64,000 nt of DNA from Macrobrachium rosenbergii (taxonomy: Eukaryota; Arthropoda; Malacostraca; Decapoda; Palaemonidae): contig NC_089756.1 of assembly GCF_040412425.1 (NCBI RefSeq), positions 9,181,226 to 9,245,225 on the forward strand, read 5' to 3'. The notes below the pieces were generated by a model. That model did no database searches. It saw nothing but the letters and a program-made list of their open reading frames with translations, and was not told the origin of the DNA. Below, piece after piece: positions 36,080-47,074 of this stretch; the first letter of the stretch is position 1, and each line of letters begins with the position of its first letter. The position numbers and the translations under genes are program-made.

Positions 36080-36084
36080 GCATT

Positions 36085-37130
36085 CTTTATTTGGGGATGA
36101 CTGAACTCTGGAGGTTTTTGGGCTTTTCTCTCCCTCAAGAGGGTCGAGTTGTGTCTCCAGGCTGTACAGGATTTTCTCAATCAACTTGTTCTGCCCTCTG
36201 GTGAATGAGCCTTCTTGGAACTCTGGCCTCAGTGGAATCTTTTGTGAGGTTGGGCAGACTTCACATGAGGCCCCTGCAATTCTCCCTGAAGGCAAATTGA
36301 TGCAGGAAGACTCAGTCAGTTTCCGTAGTCTTTCCAGTAACGTCGGAGATCAGAGAGGATCTCCGAAGGTGGTTATCTAAGGAGGGACTTCACGAAGGAC
36401 TCTGTCTATCTCCTCTGAACCCCAGCCTAGAATTCTACTCACTCCTCAGACGTAGGGTGGGGAACCCTGTGAGGGAGTCGGAAGGTGTCGGGGACGTGGA
36501 CCGCAGCTCAGAAATCACTACATATAAACGTCAAGGAGTTGAAAGCCATTCATCTGGGCCTTCAAGTGGTCTCCACTCGTTTCGGGGAAAATAGTTACGA
36601 TTTACTCAGACAACACCACAGCTCTGTCCTATGTTCGCAAGTAGGGGGGCACCCACTCTTTCACTCTCTACGAGGCAGCCAAAGACCTTCTTCTATGGGC
36701 GGAGCAGAATCAAGTCAAGCTACTCCCCCGCTTTGTGCAGGGGAAGATGAATGTTCTGGTGGACCAGTTAAGCTGCGGTCACAGAGCGGACCTGGCATTC
36801 CAGAGTCTGTAACGATCTGTGGAGGCTGTGGGGCAAGTCCTCTGTAGATCTCTTTGTTACTTCAAAGAACAACCGGATTCCTCTCTTTTGCTCACCAGTC
36901 CTGGACCCTTTAGCTTGGACGACAGATGCAATGTTGTTAGACTGGACAGGCCTAGACGTCTACACCTTTCCCCCCTTCGAGATGATTCGGGAGGTGTTAA
37001 ACAAGTTCAGTTCTCATCGGAATGTCTTGATGACACTAGTCGCTCTCTTTTGGCCGAGGAAGGAGTGGTTTCCGGACCTGCTGAGACCTTTTGTGGATTT
37101 TCCGAGGCTGCTTCTACAAGAACAGTCGCT
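36085..37130 (+). pseudogene. DIRS element C RNase H and methyltransferase-like region
   Basis: Resumes after the BEL insertion with the sequence coding for LGMTELW. RNase H pieces follow: WTAAQKSLHINVKELKAIHLGLQ (36490-36570), with the Asp-containing block broken by a frameshift. Then comes the domain between RNase H and recombinase: LDWTGLDVYTFPPFEMI and LFWPRKEWFPDLL (36931-37110). In DIRS1-like elements this region is described as a DAM-like methyltransferase; FPPF would be the NPPY/F-type motif. Confidence 0.78.
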
Positions 37131-37179
37131 GCTCAAACAGCCACATTTTCACAGGTACCATCAAGGGTTGTCTGCTCTG

Positions 37180-38530
37180 GCCCTGACAGGCTTCAGACTG
37201 TCAGGAACCTCGTCAGAGCAAAAGGATTTTCACATAGGGCTGCAGAAGCTATTGCTAGATGTAGAAGAGCTTCTTTTAGTAAGCTCTACCAGTCCAAGTG
37301 GACAGTGTTCAGAGGATGGTGTGCACAAAATCATGTGTATTCTTCTGAAACCAAAGGAGCCCAGATTGCTGATTTCTTGCTCTTTCTCAAGACTGTTAGG
37401 AGACTATCACCCTCTACAATTAAGGGATATAGGGATATGCTTAGCTCAGTGTTCAAGCACAGAGGCCTTAACCTATCTACGAACCAAGATATTAGTGATC
37501 GTGTCAAGTCTTTTGAGACCTCCCAAGACACACAATCGCTCTTCAGTTATTAGTCCTTCGTTGGCTGAGTCGGTTGAGCTTCAGACTGTCACTCGATGGG
37601 CCGGAGTTCAGTTCCCCCAGCCGGCTGATGAAGAGTTAGAGGAATTTATTTCTTGTGATAGAAATTCATTTCTCGCTGTAATGTGGTTCGAATTCCACAA
37701 TAAGCTGTAGGTCCCATTGCTAAGTAACCAATTGGTTCTTAGCCACGTAAAATAAGTCTAATCCTTCGGGCCAGCCCTAGGAGAGCTGTTAATCAGCTCA
37801 GTGGTCTGGTAAAACTAAGGTATACTTAACTTCAGTCCCTTGGAATTTGGACATAGTTTTAAAGTGGCTCGTGAGCTCCTCTTTTGAACCTCTTCGTTCT
37901 GCCTCCTTTAAGTCCCTCACTCAGAAGACTCTTTCTTGTAACGCTGGCTACAGCAAGGTGAGTAAGCGAACTCCAGGCAGTGGATAAGAAAGTTGGTTTT
38001 GCGCAAGGAGGCGCAGTTTACTCTTTTTCGCTTGATTTCCTCACTAAGAACGATGACATTTCTTGCCTGTGGCCCCACTCATTTATTATTAAGAGCTTGG
38101 AGAACATTTTTGGACCGGAAGAAGAGGAGAGACTTCTTTACCCCGTGAGGGCCTTGTGGCTTTACACCTGGGGGACTGAGAAGATCAGCGGCTCCTCTAG
38201 CAACCTCTGGGGTTCAGTGAGAAACCCATCTCGCCCGTTCTCTAAGAACGCCCTCTCCTTTTTCTTAAGGAGCATTATCTCAGAAGCGCATTCTCAGATT
38301 CAAGAGGACGTCTTCCCGATCTTGAGGGTAAAGGCTCATGAAGTTCAAGCCGTCGCCACTTCTCTTGCATTTCGTCGTAATATGTTGTTGTTTTCCATTC
38401 TCTAATCAACTTTTTGGAGATCGAAATCTGTGTTTGCTTCGCACTACCTGAAAGACATGGAAGCAGTTTTTGATAATTGTAGTATGTTAGGGCCTTTATC
38501 CGTGGCTGGCATGGTGTTGAGAGAGGAAGC
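37180..38530 (+). pseudogene. DIRS element C tyrosine recombinase (SINE-interrupted)
   Basis: N-terminal part: RASFSKLYQSKWTVFRGWC, IADFLLFLKTVRRLS and GYRDMLSSVFKHRG (37255-37470). A SINE occupies 37548-37829. The core resumes with VLKWL-type sequence (37860) and ATARxSE-type codons near 37945-37980 (first catalytic Arg). Frame 37980-38405 has KKVGFAQGG, RLLYPVRALWLYTW, KNALSFFLRSII and VKAHEVQAVATSLAF; the His-x-x-Arg position reads HEVQ (Gln for Arg). The Tyr-containing FASHYLK follows in another frame (about 38435). The enzyme would integrate the DNA circle, giving no target duplication. Confidence 0.83.
37541..37836 (+). mobile_element. tRNA-derived SINE with 7-bp target duplications
   Basis: Element 37548-37829 (282 bp) lies between two copies of cttcagt (37541-37547 and 37830-37836). 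The head is tRNA-like: A box tggctgagtcgg (37562-37573) and B box gagttcagttcc (about 37604-37615). A second T-arm-like palindrome (tgtggttcgaattccaca, about 37682-37699) and a conserved-looking central part follow. The 3' end is ggtatacttaa. Confidence 0.85.
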
Positions 38531-38994
38531 AAAAGGGGCAAACTGTCCCTCTACTGTCTCCTCACCTTGGTTTTATAGGTGTTGAGTTGTTGGAAAGCCT
38601 GGGGGTACAAGCGTACCTGGAATACCTACCAGATTTTTTATGGTTGGGGTGTTGGTTGTCTAGTTTTTATTGTGGTGTAGGTGACACTTGTTTTTTATTC
38701 TAGTCATGCCGAGGGCAAGGGCAACTCCTTTTTTTCTTTGTCCGCTGTCAGCGTACCTCCACAGCTTCAAAGTGCCCACTGAAGTAAGAGCGATTCTGGC
38801 CAATATGCCATGCCCTCTACAGGTTAAGATGAGCACCGACCAGAGGCAGTATTTAATCTGTAGCAGCTGTCTTACTAGGTAAGGTACAACAAGCATTGTC
38901 TCAATGCTAGCAAACTTCAAGTTCAAAGTCATTATCTCTTAATGTGTTGGATTAGTTTTATGTCCATCTAACCCGCCTCCTCTCAATGTGCAGT
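38531..38994 (+). other. Element C 3' region between recombinase and terminal repeat
   Basis: Untranslated 3' part of DIRS element C, similar in position and in words (tttttttaatggttggggt, ttaagatgagc) to 44860-45290 of element A. No coding sequence. Confidence 0.7.
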
Positions 38995-39309
38995 GAGCTA
39001 TGTAATTGCTTTGTAAGTCACTTATTTAAAAATGACCTTTTTATAATAAATTTTTGTATATAAGCTTACCCAGCAAATACTAATCGGAGCCCTCCCTCCT
39101 TCCCCACAGATTAACATATTTTGGCTCAACGAATTGATGTTTCCCGCTGGGTTGTACCTGTCAGTCCTGATAGTGGGAGGGACCCCGTCACCTACACTAG
39201 TGATGGTAGCCCCACTTTGAAATTTGAATTTATGGTCTGCCGTGGTAGGAAGCTGTTAGCTATGTAATTGCTTGGTAAGTATATATAAAACTATTTTATT
39301 ATAAAAATG
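38995..39309 (+). repeat. Element C internal complementary region and right terminal repeat
   Basis: An inner part (38995-39080), gtaattgctttgtaagtcac...aagcttaccc, is complementary to the joined ends of the element, as in DIRS internal complementary regions. The outer part (39120-39309) is the inverse of the left terminal repeat. Confidence 0.82.
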
Positions 39310-40608
39310 GCATTTTGGGGATGACACTGAACTCTCTAGCTTTTCGGGCTTTTCCATCTCCCAAAAGAGTGGACTTGTCTGAAAACCATAGACGAATTTC
39401 TCTCTCTCCAGACTTGCTCTGCCAACAGATGGATGAGTCTCCTAGGAATGCTAGCCTCCATAGAGCAAATCGTATCCCTGGGAAGGCTGCACCTGAGAGT
39501 TTTCAGTTTTTTCTTCGAGCCAGCTGGGACAGGAAACAACACCCAGACTCGTTCATGTTCCCTGTAACTCCCGAAATAGAGAAGCACCTGCTCTGGTGGA
39601 AGTCAGAAGACAGACTGCTGAAAGGGAAATGCCTTCTCATCCAGAACCCAGACCTAAGCTTTTATGCAGATGCATCAGACTTAGGCTGGGGAGCTCTTCT
39701 AGGAGACAAGAAGGTCTCCGGGAGGTGGTCACCAGTTCAACAGAGGTTTCACATAAATGTGAAAGAGTTAAAGGTGATTCATCTAGGATTGCAAGCCTTT
39801 GCCTTGGAAGTGTCCGGGAAGACCGTAGCAGTCCATTCGGAAAATAACACAGTGCTGTCTTACATAAGCAAGCAAGGGGGAATGCATTCCTTCTCCCTTT
39901 GCAAGGCAGCAAGGGATCTTCTACTTTGTGCAAACCAGAATTGGACAAAGTCAGCAACAAGATTTGTCCAGGGCAGACTGAATGTCATGGCAGACCAGCT
40001 AAGCGGGAGCGATCAAGTATTTCCCACGGAGTGGACTTTAGATCCACAGGTTTGCCTGGATCTTTGGAGACTGTGGGGAACTCCGACTTTGGATCTCTTT
40101 GCAACTTCCAAAAATTGTTTTCTACTTCTTTTTTGTTCGCCAATTCCAGACCCCTTGCATGGGCAATGGATGCCATGTTACAGGACTGGCCAAACAAACA
40201 TCTGTATGCCTTTCCACCGTTCGGGATGATACAAGAAGTACTGAACAAGTTCCGGTCACATCAAAGTGTGTCGATAACACTAATAGCCCCACTCTGGCCT
40301 GTAAGGGAATGGTTCCCAGATCTTCTGGAAATGTTGGTAGACTTTCCAAGGCTTCTACCACAAAAACGGAATCTGCTCACACAACCCCACTTCAGATGGT
40401 TCCATCTAGGGTTGTCAAATCTGGCACCGGCAGGTTACAGACTGTCAAGAAATTACTCAGAACTAAGGGATTTTCAAAGGCAGTTGCGGACTCTGTTGCA
40501 AGATGCAGACGCCAGCCATCCGCCAATGTCTATCAACATAGGTGGTCCATATTCCGCACTTGGTGCAGAACCAATTGCATTATTCCGACTCACTCAGAAC
40601 AAGTATAG
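39310..40608 (+). pseudogene. DIRS element A RNase H, methyltransferase-like and recombinase N-terminus
   Basis: A long readable segment (39315-40229, 304 codons): GMTLNSLAF, FYADASDLGWGALLGDKK (RNase H first Asp), HINVKELKVIHLGLQAFA (Glu), VHSENNTVLSYISKQGG, GRLNVMADQLS, and DLWRLWGTPTLDLFATS. The next frame carries LYAFPPFGMIQEVLNKF and WFPDLLEMLVDFPRLLP. The recombinase begins with VARCRRQPSANVYQHRWSIF and WCRTNC (about 40490-40590). It is cut near 40595 by a further insertion. This is one of the best-preserved DIRS coding stretches in the window. Confidence 0.86.
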
Positions 40609-42060
40609 CATTTCAAATCGTCAGTGTTGTCATATAGCATAAACGATCCGAAATGTACTGACCCAAATCGTAGCCTAAGTCTTATGCTACGACACCCAGG
40701 TTACTTCATTCCTATGCTAGTTTAAATTGTGATTATATCAATACATTGCGTTGTGTATATTAACTAAACTAACAATATAAACTTACTATTGGCATATTCA
40801 GTTGTTCCTAGCTTGATGTACAGTAGTTAGATTGGCGTGAGCACAATCTCTATTTCACGACCTTCATCTAAAGCACACCGCAAGAAATTATCCTTACATG
40901 TAGATATGCATATCTCCTAAAGGAAGTTTCCTTAACCCTTAAGGGACGGCATAATTTATCAATGTGCAGCACCCCAGACCGGGGAAACTTTGAGGTCGGC
41001 AAAATAAAAAAAAAATCACATCAATGGAAAGAGAATGACACGTACATTCACACTGTATAAATAAAAAAATTCTAAAAATTTTCCCTACCTTCCACGAGAA
41101 GTTGAAAATGACTATTTACAACCCCTTGTGGGGCCTCATTTACAAGACAATCGTAAATTTTACCAACTTATGTATGTTTTTTCTAATAAATAAGTTTTTT
41201 GGATTTTGTGAAATTATTATTACTGCTCACACGATATCAAAACAGATAAGAAATAAAAGCAGTAACAATTTTTTGCATATTTGTTGTAAAATATTTACGT
41301 AAGTTTACGAGAAGGAAGATTCAGTAACTTTTTTTTTCCTTTTACATGCTTTTTCTAATATTTCTTTGCAATTTTCTTTGTAAAATTACATTTACAACCG
41401 ACATACTATTGTAAAAGACAAAAACAAAAAACAACAGCAACCCCTTCATATATTTACAAGCAAATTTACACAAAGACTCTTGTGAGAGAGAGATGCAGTA
41501 CCTTCACCCTTGAAGTCACAAGCATTACTGATACAGGCTGAACTCTCACGTCTGTATAAAAGTTGCCATTAGTGAATTTATAGCATATAGAAGTATTGGC
41601 ACCTTTGTTTTGAATCATTATTACCATAACAGTGGTGCATAATTCTGCTTCCCACTGAAGAGCAATCCGTCCACCTCCCCAAACCTGTTTTACTTCACAC
41701 TGAAGCTCAATCCGTCCACTAAGGGTTAAATGTACTTTAAGATGAATAGGAATACTTAAATGGATTGTAGATACCGACAATTATGGCTGCATTCTTGAGT
41801 CCCCCACTAGCTCGAACCACTCTACGTTAAAGCTATGAAGCGAATAACTTCATGGCCATCTTTGACCGACACCAAACCTTCGACCAACTAACGGACAAAA
41901 CAACCAATACCGGTAGTTAAGCAATATTACACACGAAACAGTTAAAACAACGCCCTTCATTACTAAATACGAACACGACAAAACATAATATCCTTCTTCT
42001 ACATAAAATGCATTTCCACTTTACATAAATTTAAAGAGAATATATAAAACTATACTACAA
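40600..42060. mobile_element. Insertion in element A recombinase, containing a TTAA element
   Basis: About 1.46 kb separates the recombinase N-terminus from its continuation at about 42100 (TPLTEIADFLL). The outer flanks (40600-40931 and 41730-42060) match nothing I recognise. Without clear ends I cannot class the outer insertion. Confidence 0.55.
40932..41729. mobile_element. piggyBac-like non-autonomous element with TTAA target site
   Basis: TTAA at 40932-40935 and 41726-41729 flanks a 790-bp element with ends cccttaagggacgg and ccgtccactaaggg (about 14-bp inverted repeats). TTAA duplication with ends starting CCC is typical of the piggyBac superfamily. A second near-copy of the right end motif (gagcaatccgtccac) lies about 50 bp inside. 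No transposase open frame. Confidence 0.82.
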
Positions 42061-42061
42061 C

Positions 42062-42640
42062 TTGTGGAAAAGTGCAATCTCTCTTGTCAAAGTTTCGACA
42101 GGCATCTTGTCTACTAAGACGCCTTTAACGGAAATCGCTGATTTCCTGTTGTATGTGAGGACCACCAGAGGTTTGTCCCTTTTTACAACTGAAGGTTACA
42201 GGTCCATGCTTAGCTCAGTGTTCCAACATAGGGGCCCGGACCTTTCTGCCAACCAGGATATTTCCAATCTTATTAGATCATTGGATACGTGTAAAACAAG
42301 GGATTCACAACCAGTATCCTGGAACCAAGATTTGGTTCTAAAATGGCTGTCTAGCCCTGCCTTTGAACCTCTTAATTCCACATCCCTTTGGAATCTTACG
42401 AAGAAGACCCTCTTCCTGGTAGCCTTAGCCACTGCTAAGAGAGTCAGTGAGATACAGGCGATTGACAAAAGAGTCGGATTCGCTCAAGGAGATGCGGTTT
42501 GCTCCTATTCACTGGGGTTTCTTGCAAAGAACGAGATTCCTTCTAAACCTTGGCTTCGTTCTTTTTGTATAAAGAGTTTAGTGGAAGTGCTTGGTTCAGA
42601 GGATGAAAAGAGAGTGCTTTGTTGGGGCTTTGAAGTTTTA
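42062..42640 (+). pseudogene. DIRS element A tyrosine recombinase, middle part
   Basis: The 194-codon frame has LTEIADFLLYVRTTRGLS, GYRSMLSSVFQHRGPDLS, VLKWLSSPAFEPLNS and LVALATAKRVSEIQAIDKRV. The Arg in ATAKRVSEI corresponds to the first catalytic Arg of tyrosine recombinases. It is interrupted at 42640 (within a KFYL-type motif) by a TA-flanked element. Confidence 0.86.
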
Positions 42641-44482
42641 CAATAAACCCCCCTGTATTCGCTGGAGATGTGTACCACACCCTCCCACAAATAGCTAAAA
42701 TCTGTGAATACTTGAAACCCTTCTAAAAACACTTTAGAACTGCCTATTTTGATAGTTCAAACACAAAAAAAACTCTAAAAATGCTTATACAGGTACAGTA
42801 TTATGCTACTTACGATGGGGTTAGGTTCCAAAAGACCCATTGTTTGTTGGAAAAAACGTATCTCGAATATAGCCTAGCCTACACTAGGGTATTCAGTACC
42901 ATATATACATACTGTATATGGTAGCCTAGCCTACACTATAAAGTATACTCTATACATACACAGTACAGTATACTGTAGTAATTATTAATATCAGCTAATT
43001 CTGGAGGTTCATGCAGAGTGACTTATGGTAATTCAATACAAAGAGAAATTGAATAACAAACAAGAATTAGCTTAGCCTACACTATGGTATATTGTATACA
43101 TAAACAGCAGCCTAGCCTACATTATACTGTACTCTATGTTCACTTATTAATATCATATTATACAAATATCAACATAACAGATATGCATCTTTTCCTTGGA
43201 TCTTTTAGGATGTTATGCTTTACTTCACTGTATCCAATAATATTGTATTGTATATATTCTTATATTGCTTTTGTATTATAAGTTGCAGTCATAGCGATCA
43301 ATGTTTTGGTTTGGAAATCAATTATGCAGTAAAGTTTATTTCGCCGCCGGCTATTTAACTCAGTTCAGAGTGCTTTTCTTGCTTCTAGATAACGTAAGTG
43401 AATCTCTAGATACTTTATTTGTATGGAACAAGGTTATTTTTCGTTATACGAAGTGTTTTTAAGCCGAAATACAACTTAAATATGTCTTGTTGTGAAATTC
43501 ATTTAGCTCTTTTTTTTGTTAATAGATGAAGTTGGCTGTTTGGGGGCATGTTCGTTGTGTGTAAAGAAAATCAAGATTCTGTATGCTGTTTTCACTTGTA
43601 TTTATTGTTTATTGGTGTAAAAACAGTAGTAATGTGTTCTTTCATGTCCAGTAGTTTTGATTAGAATACTTTCTCTCCAATGTTAATTACAGTCGAGTTT
43701 CATCCATGTTGCTGATGCACGTTAATTTATAGTCATTAGCAGCTTGAACATTGTTTTCTCAGCTTCAGCTACAACTTGCAGCTTAAACCTATCAGTATAT
43801 TTCCTTGCCAATCTTTTATCCATAGCAAATAAGGGTATAATGTAAAAATACATTAGTCCTATTCGACTTAATGTCATTTGTAACATAACTACAATAATTG
43901 TTTATTACCGTATGGTGTTGAAATACAAGCAAAATGGCTGTTGCTGTCCGATTAGATTATAAGCAAAACATAGTTTCTTGTTCGGTTGTTTATGGCTGTA
44001 CGCGTTTATGCAAGAAGTATAATGTTACTAACAATACTTTTATCATTCTTTTTACTTTTTTAACTAGAAGATGGGATAAAGAGATGGAGGAAAAGAAGTT
44101 GGTCTATTGTAATTTGGTCTCTCTCACTGCCTGATTGTACGCTGCTGCCTGCACCCGCACAAAATTTAAAAATATTTTATAAATATTGTCGTATTGGTAT
44201 TAATTGCGTACCCTGTCGCAAAACCGAATTATCCTAAGGCGAATTATCGTAACTCGAGCACTACCTGAGTACCTGAGTATTTTAATAGTTTTATCCCAAA
44301 AGTGCATTTAGTCATGAAAATGATATGAGAATAGAGTAATTAGTGAATATTTCTCAGTGAAAAATACTGTGAATGGGCGAATTTTCCTCAAATAATGTGT
44401 ATATATGTTCCATAGAGAAATCCACGAATAGGTGAGTCTGTGAATCGTGAGAACATGAATACGGGGGGGTCTCTGTACAGTA
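42639..44482. mobile_element. 1.84-kb TA-flanked DNA element (mariner/pogo-like ends)
   Basis: TA at 42639-42640 and 44481-44482 flank the element. The left end is caataaaccccccctgtattc-like and the right end reads gaatacgggggggtctctgtacag, so the ends are imperfect inverted repeats. Removing the element and one TA restores the recombinase codons for FYLHRTE. Only short open frames lie inside, so it is non-autonomous. It contains many agcctagcctaca and tactgta words. Confidence 0.8.
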
Positions 44483-44852
44483 CCTGCATAGAACTGAGAA
44501 AATAGAGGGTCCTGCCAGTCACCTATGGTGTTCGGCCAAAGACCCTTCGCAGTCCCTTATGAAGAATGCCCTTTCTTTCATTCTAAGAGACCTCATTCGT
44601 GAAGCACATTCTCAGATTGAAGAAGAACTTCTTCCTGTTCTTAAAGTTAGAGCTCATGATATTAGAGTCGTAGCTACGTCGTTAGCTTTTAAGCACAATC
44701 TCTCCCTCTCTTCCATTTTCCAAACGACTTATTGTAAATGCAAGTCAGTGTTTGCTTCCCAGTACTTAAAAGAAGTGGAAACCTTTTTTAATAATTGCAG
44801 TACCCTAGGTCCGTTATCGGTGGCTGGCATGGTACTGGGGGAGGAAGGGTAG
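44483..44852 (+). pseudogene. DIRS element A tyrosine recombinase C-terminus
   Basis: KNALSFILRDLIREAHSQ, VRAHDIRVVATSLAF (His-x-x-Arg intact: HDIR), and FASQYLKEVETF with the candidate nucleophile Tyr. It ends with GEEG and TAG. With the 42062-42640 segment all catalytic positions of a tyrosine recombinase are visible. Confidence 0.86.
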
Positions 44853-45289
44853 GAGGTGACCCTTCCAACCTCATTCTCTTCGTCTTGACATAGGTCGTTA
44901 AATTTTTTGGGGAGTCTGGGGGTACTGTCTGCTTGGATAACCACTAGTTTTGTGTTTTTTAATGGAGGGGTGATGGTGTTTTAATCTTAAGTGTAGGTAA
45001 TAAGTGTAGTTGTCTTTTTGACGGTACTGTCCCCAGGGCAGGGGCAAATTTTGTACTAGCAATCGGAATGGCCCTTTGCTTAGAGCTCCCACTTATGTAG
45101 CAGGCGACTCTTGGCTTTGCTGCTGCGGTTAAGATGAGCGCCAACTAGAGGCAGTACAGTACCTTCCTGCAGCAGTTCTCTTAACAGGTAAGGATACAAC
45201 AAGTATCGTCAATACTAGCAAATTTTTCTATTCTCAGATTCATTATATTTGCTAATGTTTTGGGGTAGAAGATGTCCATGCATCCCACC

Positions 45290-45596
45290 TCCTCTCAGTG
45301 TGGGAATCAGCTATGTAATTACTTGGTAAGTTACTTACATAAAAATTATATTTTTATAATAAAATAAAGTTTTATATATACTTGCCAAGCAATTGCATGG
45401 TCATTTAGGCACAAACAAATTGAAGTGCTTTGCTGAGTTGTTTCTCTCTTTCCTGAAAGTGGGCGGGACTATCTACCTACACCAAAACAAAATAATCGCT
45501 ACTGCGAATTTTCAAACTTTAGCTGCTGAACTAGTTAGAAACTATATGTAATTACTTGGTAAGTATATGTAAAACTTTATTTTATTATAAAAATGT
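45290..45596 (+). repeat. Element A internal complementary region and right terminal repeat
   Basis: Inner part: tatgtaattacttggtaagt, then tatacttgccaagcaattgc (45300-45410). Outer part (45410-45596): inverse of 18331-18510, ending ttattataaaaatg. Confidence 0.85.
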
Positions 45597-46978
45597 CATT
45601 TTACCCCTTGCATCAACTGTTCCATTGTATATTATTCAGTACAGTATTTACCCTAGAAACAATCCAGATTTGGAAGGTGTTATATGTATTACTTTTTTTT
45701 TTCATTAAGCATAGGGTGGTATGACATTTTGTAAAAGTAATCTCAAGGACTCAACCTAACTTTGAAAAAAATACATGTAACTGAACTTAAGACAATAATT
45801 CAACCACTGATAAATAATACACCTATAGATAAAAATAAAATCATTGTCAGCTGATTTCTGAGCTGAAGAGAGATGAAACATTGTTGGAAATAGCATTTGT
45901 TCACGTTTTTATTGCAAGGTATTTTTATGCTTAAGTATTAGATGACTTAGTTGGTTCACATGAAGTACCAGGTTAAGTATAGAAAAGAGAATTAGCCTAA
46001 AACTATGAAAGCACATTCATGCTTAGATGGCATGCTTGGTAATGTTATTCTTGTTTTGTTAGATATATAGCATAATAAGTACCGGACATGCATTCATACA
46101 TATATATTAACCTTTTATTTTGTTCAGTGTCAGTATAAGTTGGTACACAGGATCTGATAAAGTTTGAAGGAGAAGTACAGCAACGTAATATCCCAAAAGC
46201 TACATAAATTGTTACTTGGATGAATATAAACTACATGTCCTCGCATTTTATACACAGTCCAAATTATAGTACAGTACTTTACTGTACTGTTATTACTAAT
46301 TGACACCAGTGATGAAGATGCAGATAATTCTAGCTGAGCAGACCCATTTTTGTTGTATTATGTACAGTAGATTCATTTGTCTTGGATAGATATTGTCATG
46401 ATTATCCTTCATTTAGTTTTCTTTGGAAAGACACCTGCACAGGCAAACAATACAAGAAACTACAATTGTAGGATTGATAGAATCAATTTCTGCTTATACC
46501 TCCCCAAAATCATACTCTGTGCTTGTGTTCTTGAGCTTGCTCCTGAGTATCACGAGTGTGTCTTCAATTGCCTCAGTTAGGAGGTGAAAAAGTTTTCAAT
46601 CTTGTTAGAATCTTTGTTCATTGTTTTTCAGACAACTGTTTTACCCCAGTTCAGGTTTTTATTCATCTCAGTAGTGGATTAAAATTGTATTGGTTTTGTT
46701 TTCATTACCAATTTTAGCTCTTGTGCATGCTGGTGTTGGTTGACAAAGAAAAAACCAGATTGAAAGTTTGGACTTGTATTGAGCTGCTGAGATTGTTCAA
46801 ATTTTGATCTATAATGAAGGTTTAATGTCAAAATGTGTTGGAAGTAATGGTGTACAGAAGTCCATATGCAATATTGTTCTCATGTTGCCAGTGGCATCAG
46901 AGCAGCGTAATGGTTTGGTATATTTTGCAAAACAAGTTGTAGCCTGTTCAGCTGTTCTTGTATAATATTTATCATTTT

Positions 46979-47074
<96 letters not shown>

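Larger units (their letters stand above)
28269..36084 (-). mobile_element. BEL/Pao LTR retrotransposon with gcatt target duplication
   Basis: The element proper is 28274-36079 (7,806 bp), flanked by gcatt at 28269-28273 and 36080-36084. LTRs begin TGTGGTGG and end CCACCACA or a close variant. A C-run on the plus strand after the left LTR (29001-29010) is the polypurine tract of a minus-strand element. A primer-binding site matching tRNA-Tyr lies beside the right LTR. Internal order on the minus strand: gag (DUF1759-like) with zinc knuckles, aspartic protease, RT, RNase H, integrase and DUF5641-type C-terminus, as in BEL/Pao. Multiple stops make it inactive. Confidence 0.92.
24809..39309 (+). 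mobile_element. DIRS-like element C (nested in A)
   Basis: The left terminal repeat (24809-25080) includes gactgacagatacaactcag and aaacatcaattcg. The right terminal region (38995-39309) carries their reverse complements and ends ttattataaaaatg. It inserts exactly between the EIVY and GMTLN codons of element A's RT-RNase H region. Internal order: gag, RT, RNase H, methyltransferase-like domain, tyrosine recombinase, all on the plus strand and all with frame breaks. It is itself split by a TIR element (26821-27080), a BEL/Pao element (28274-36079) and a SINE (37548-37829). Confidence 0.88.
18331..45596 (+). mobile_element. DIRS-like element A (outer, split by insertions)
   Basis: Bounded by inverted terminal repeats: the left (18331-18585) begins tttttatataagtaac and the right (about 45370-45596) is its inverse, then ends ttattataaaaatg. 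Between them, in plus-strand order, are gag remnants (22760-24060), RT (24081-24808), RNase H and methyltransferase-like domain (39310-40500), and tyrosine recombinase in three pieces. It has no LTRs and encodes a tyrosine recombinase instead of a DDE integrase, the hallmark of DIRS. Elements B, C, a TTAA element and a TA element interrupt it. Its own sequence is only about 6-7 kb. All frames are broken. Confidence 0.85.

Noticed and set aside
37548..37640. Functional tRNA gene
   Set aside because: The A and B boxes are present, but the cloverleaf is imperfect and the unit has SINE-type target duplications and a 3' body.
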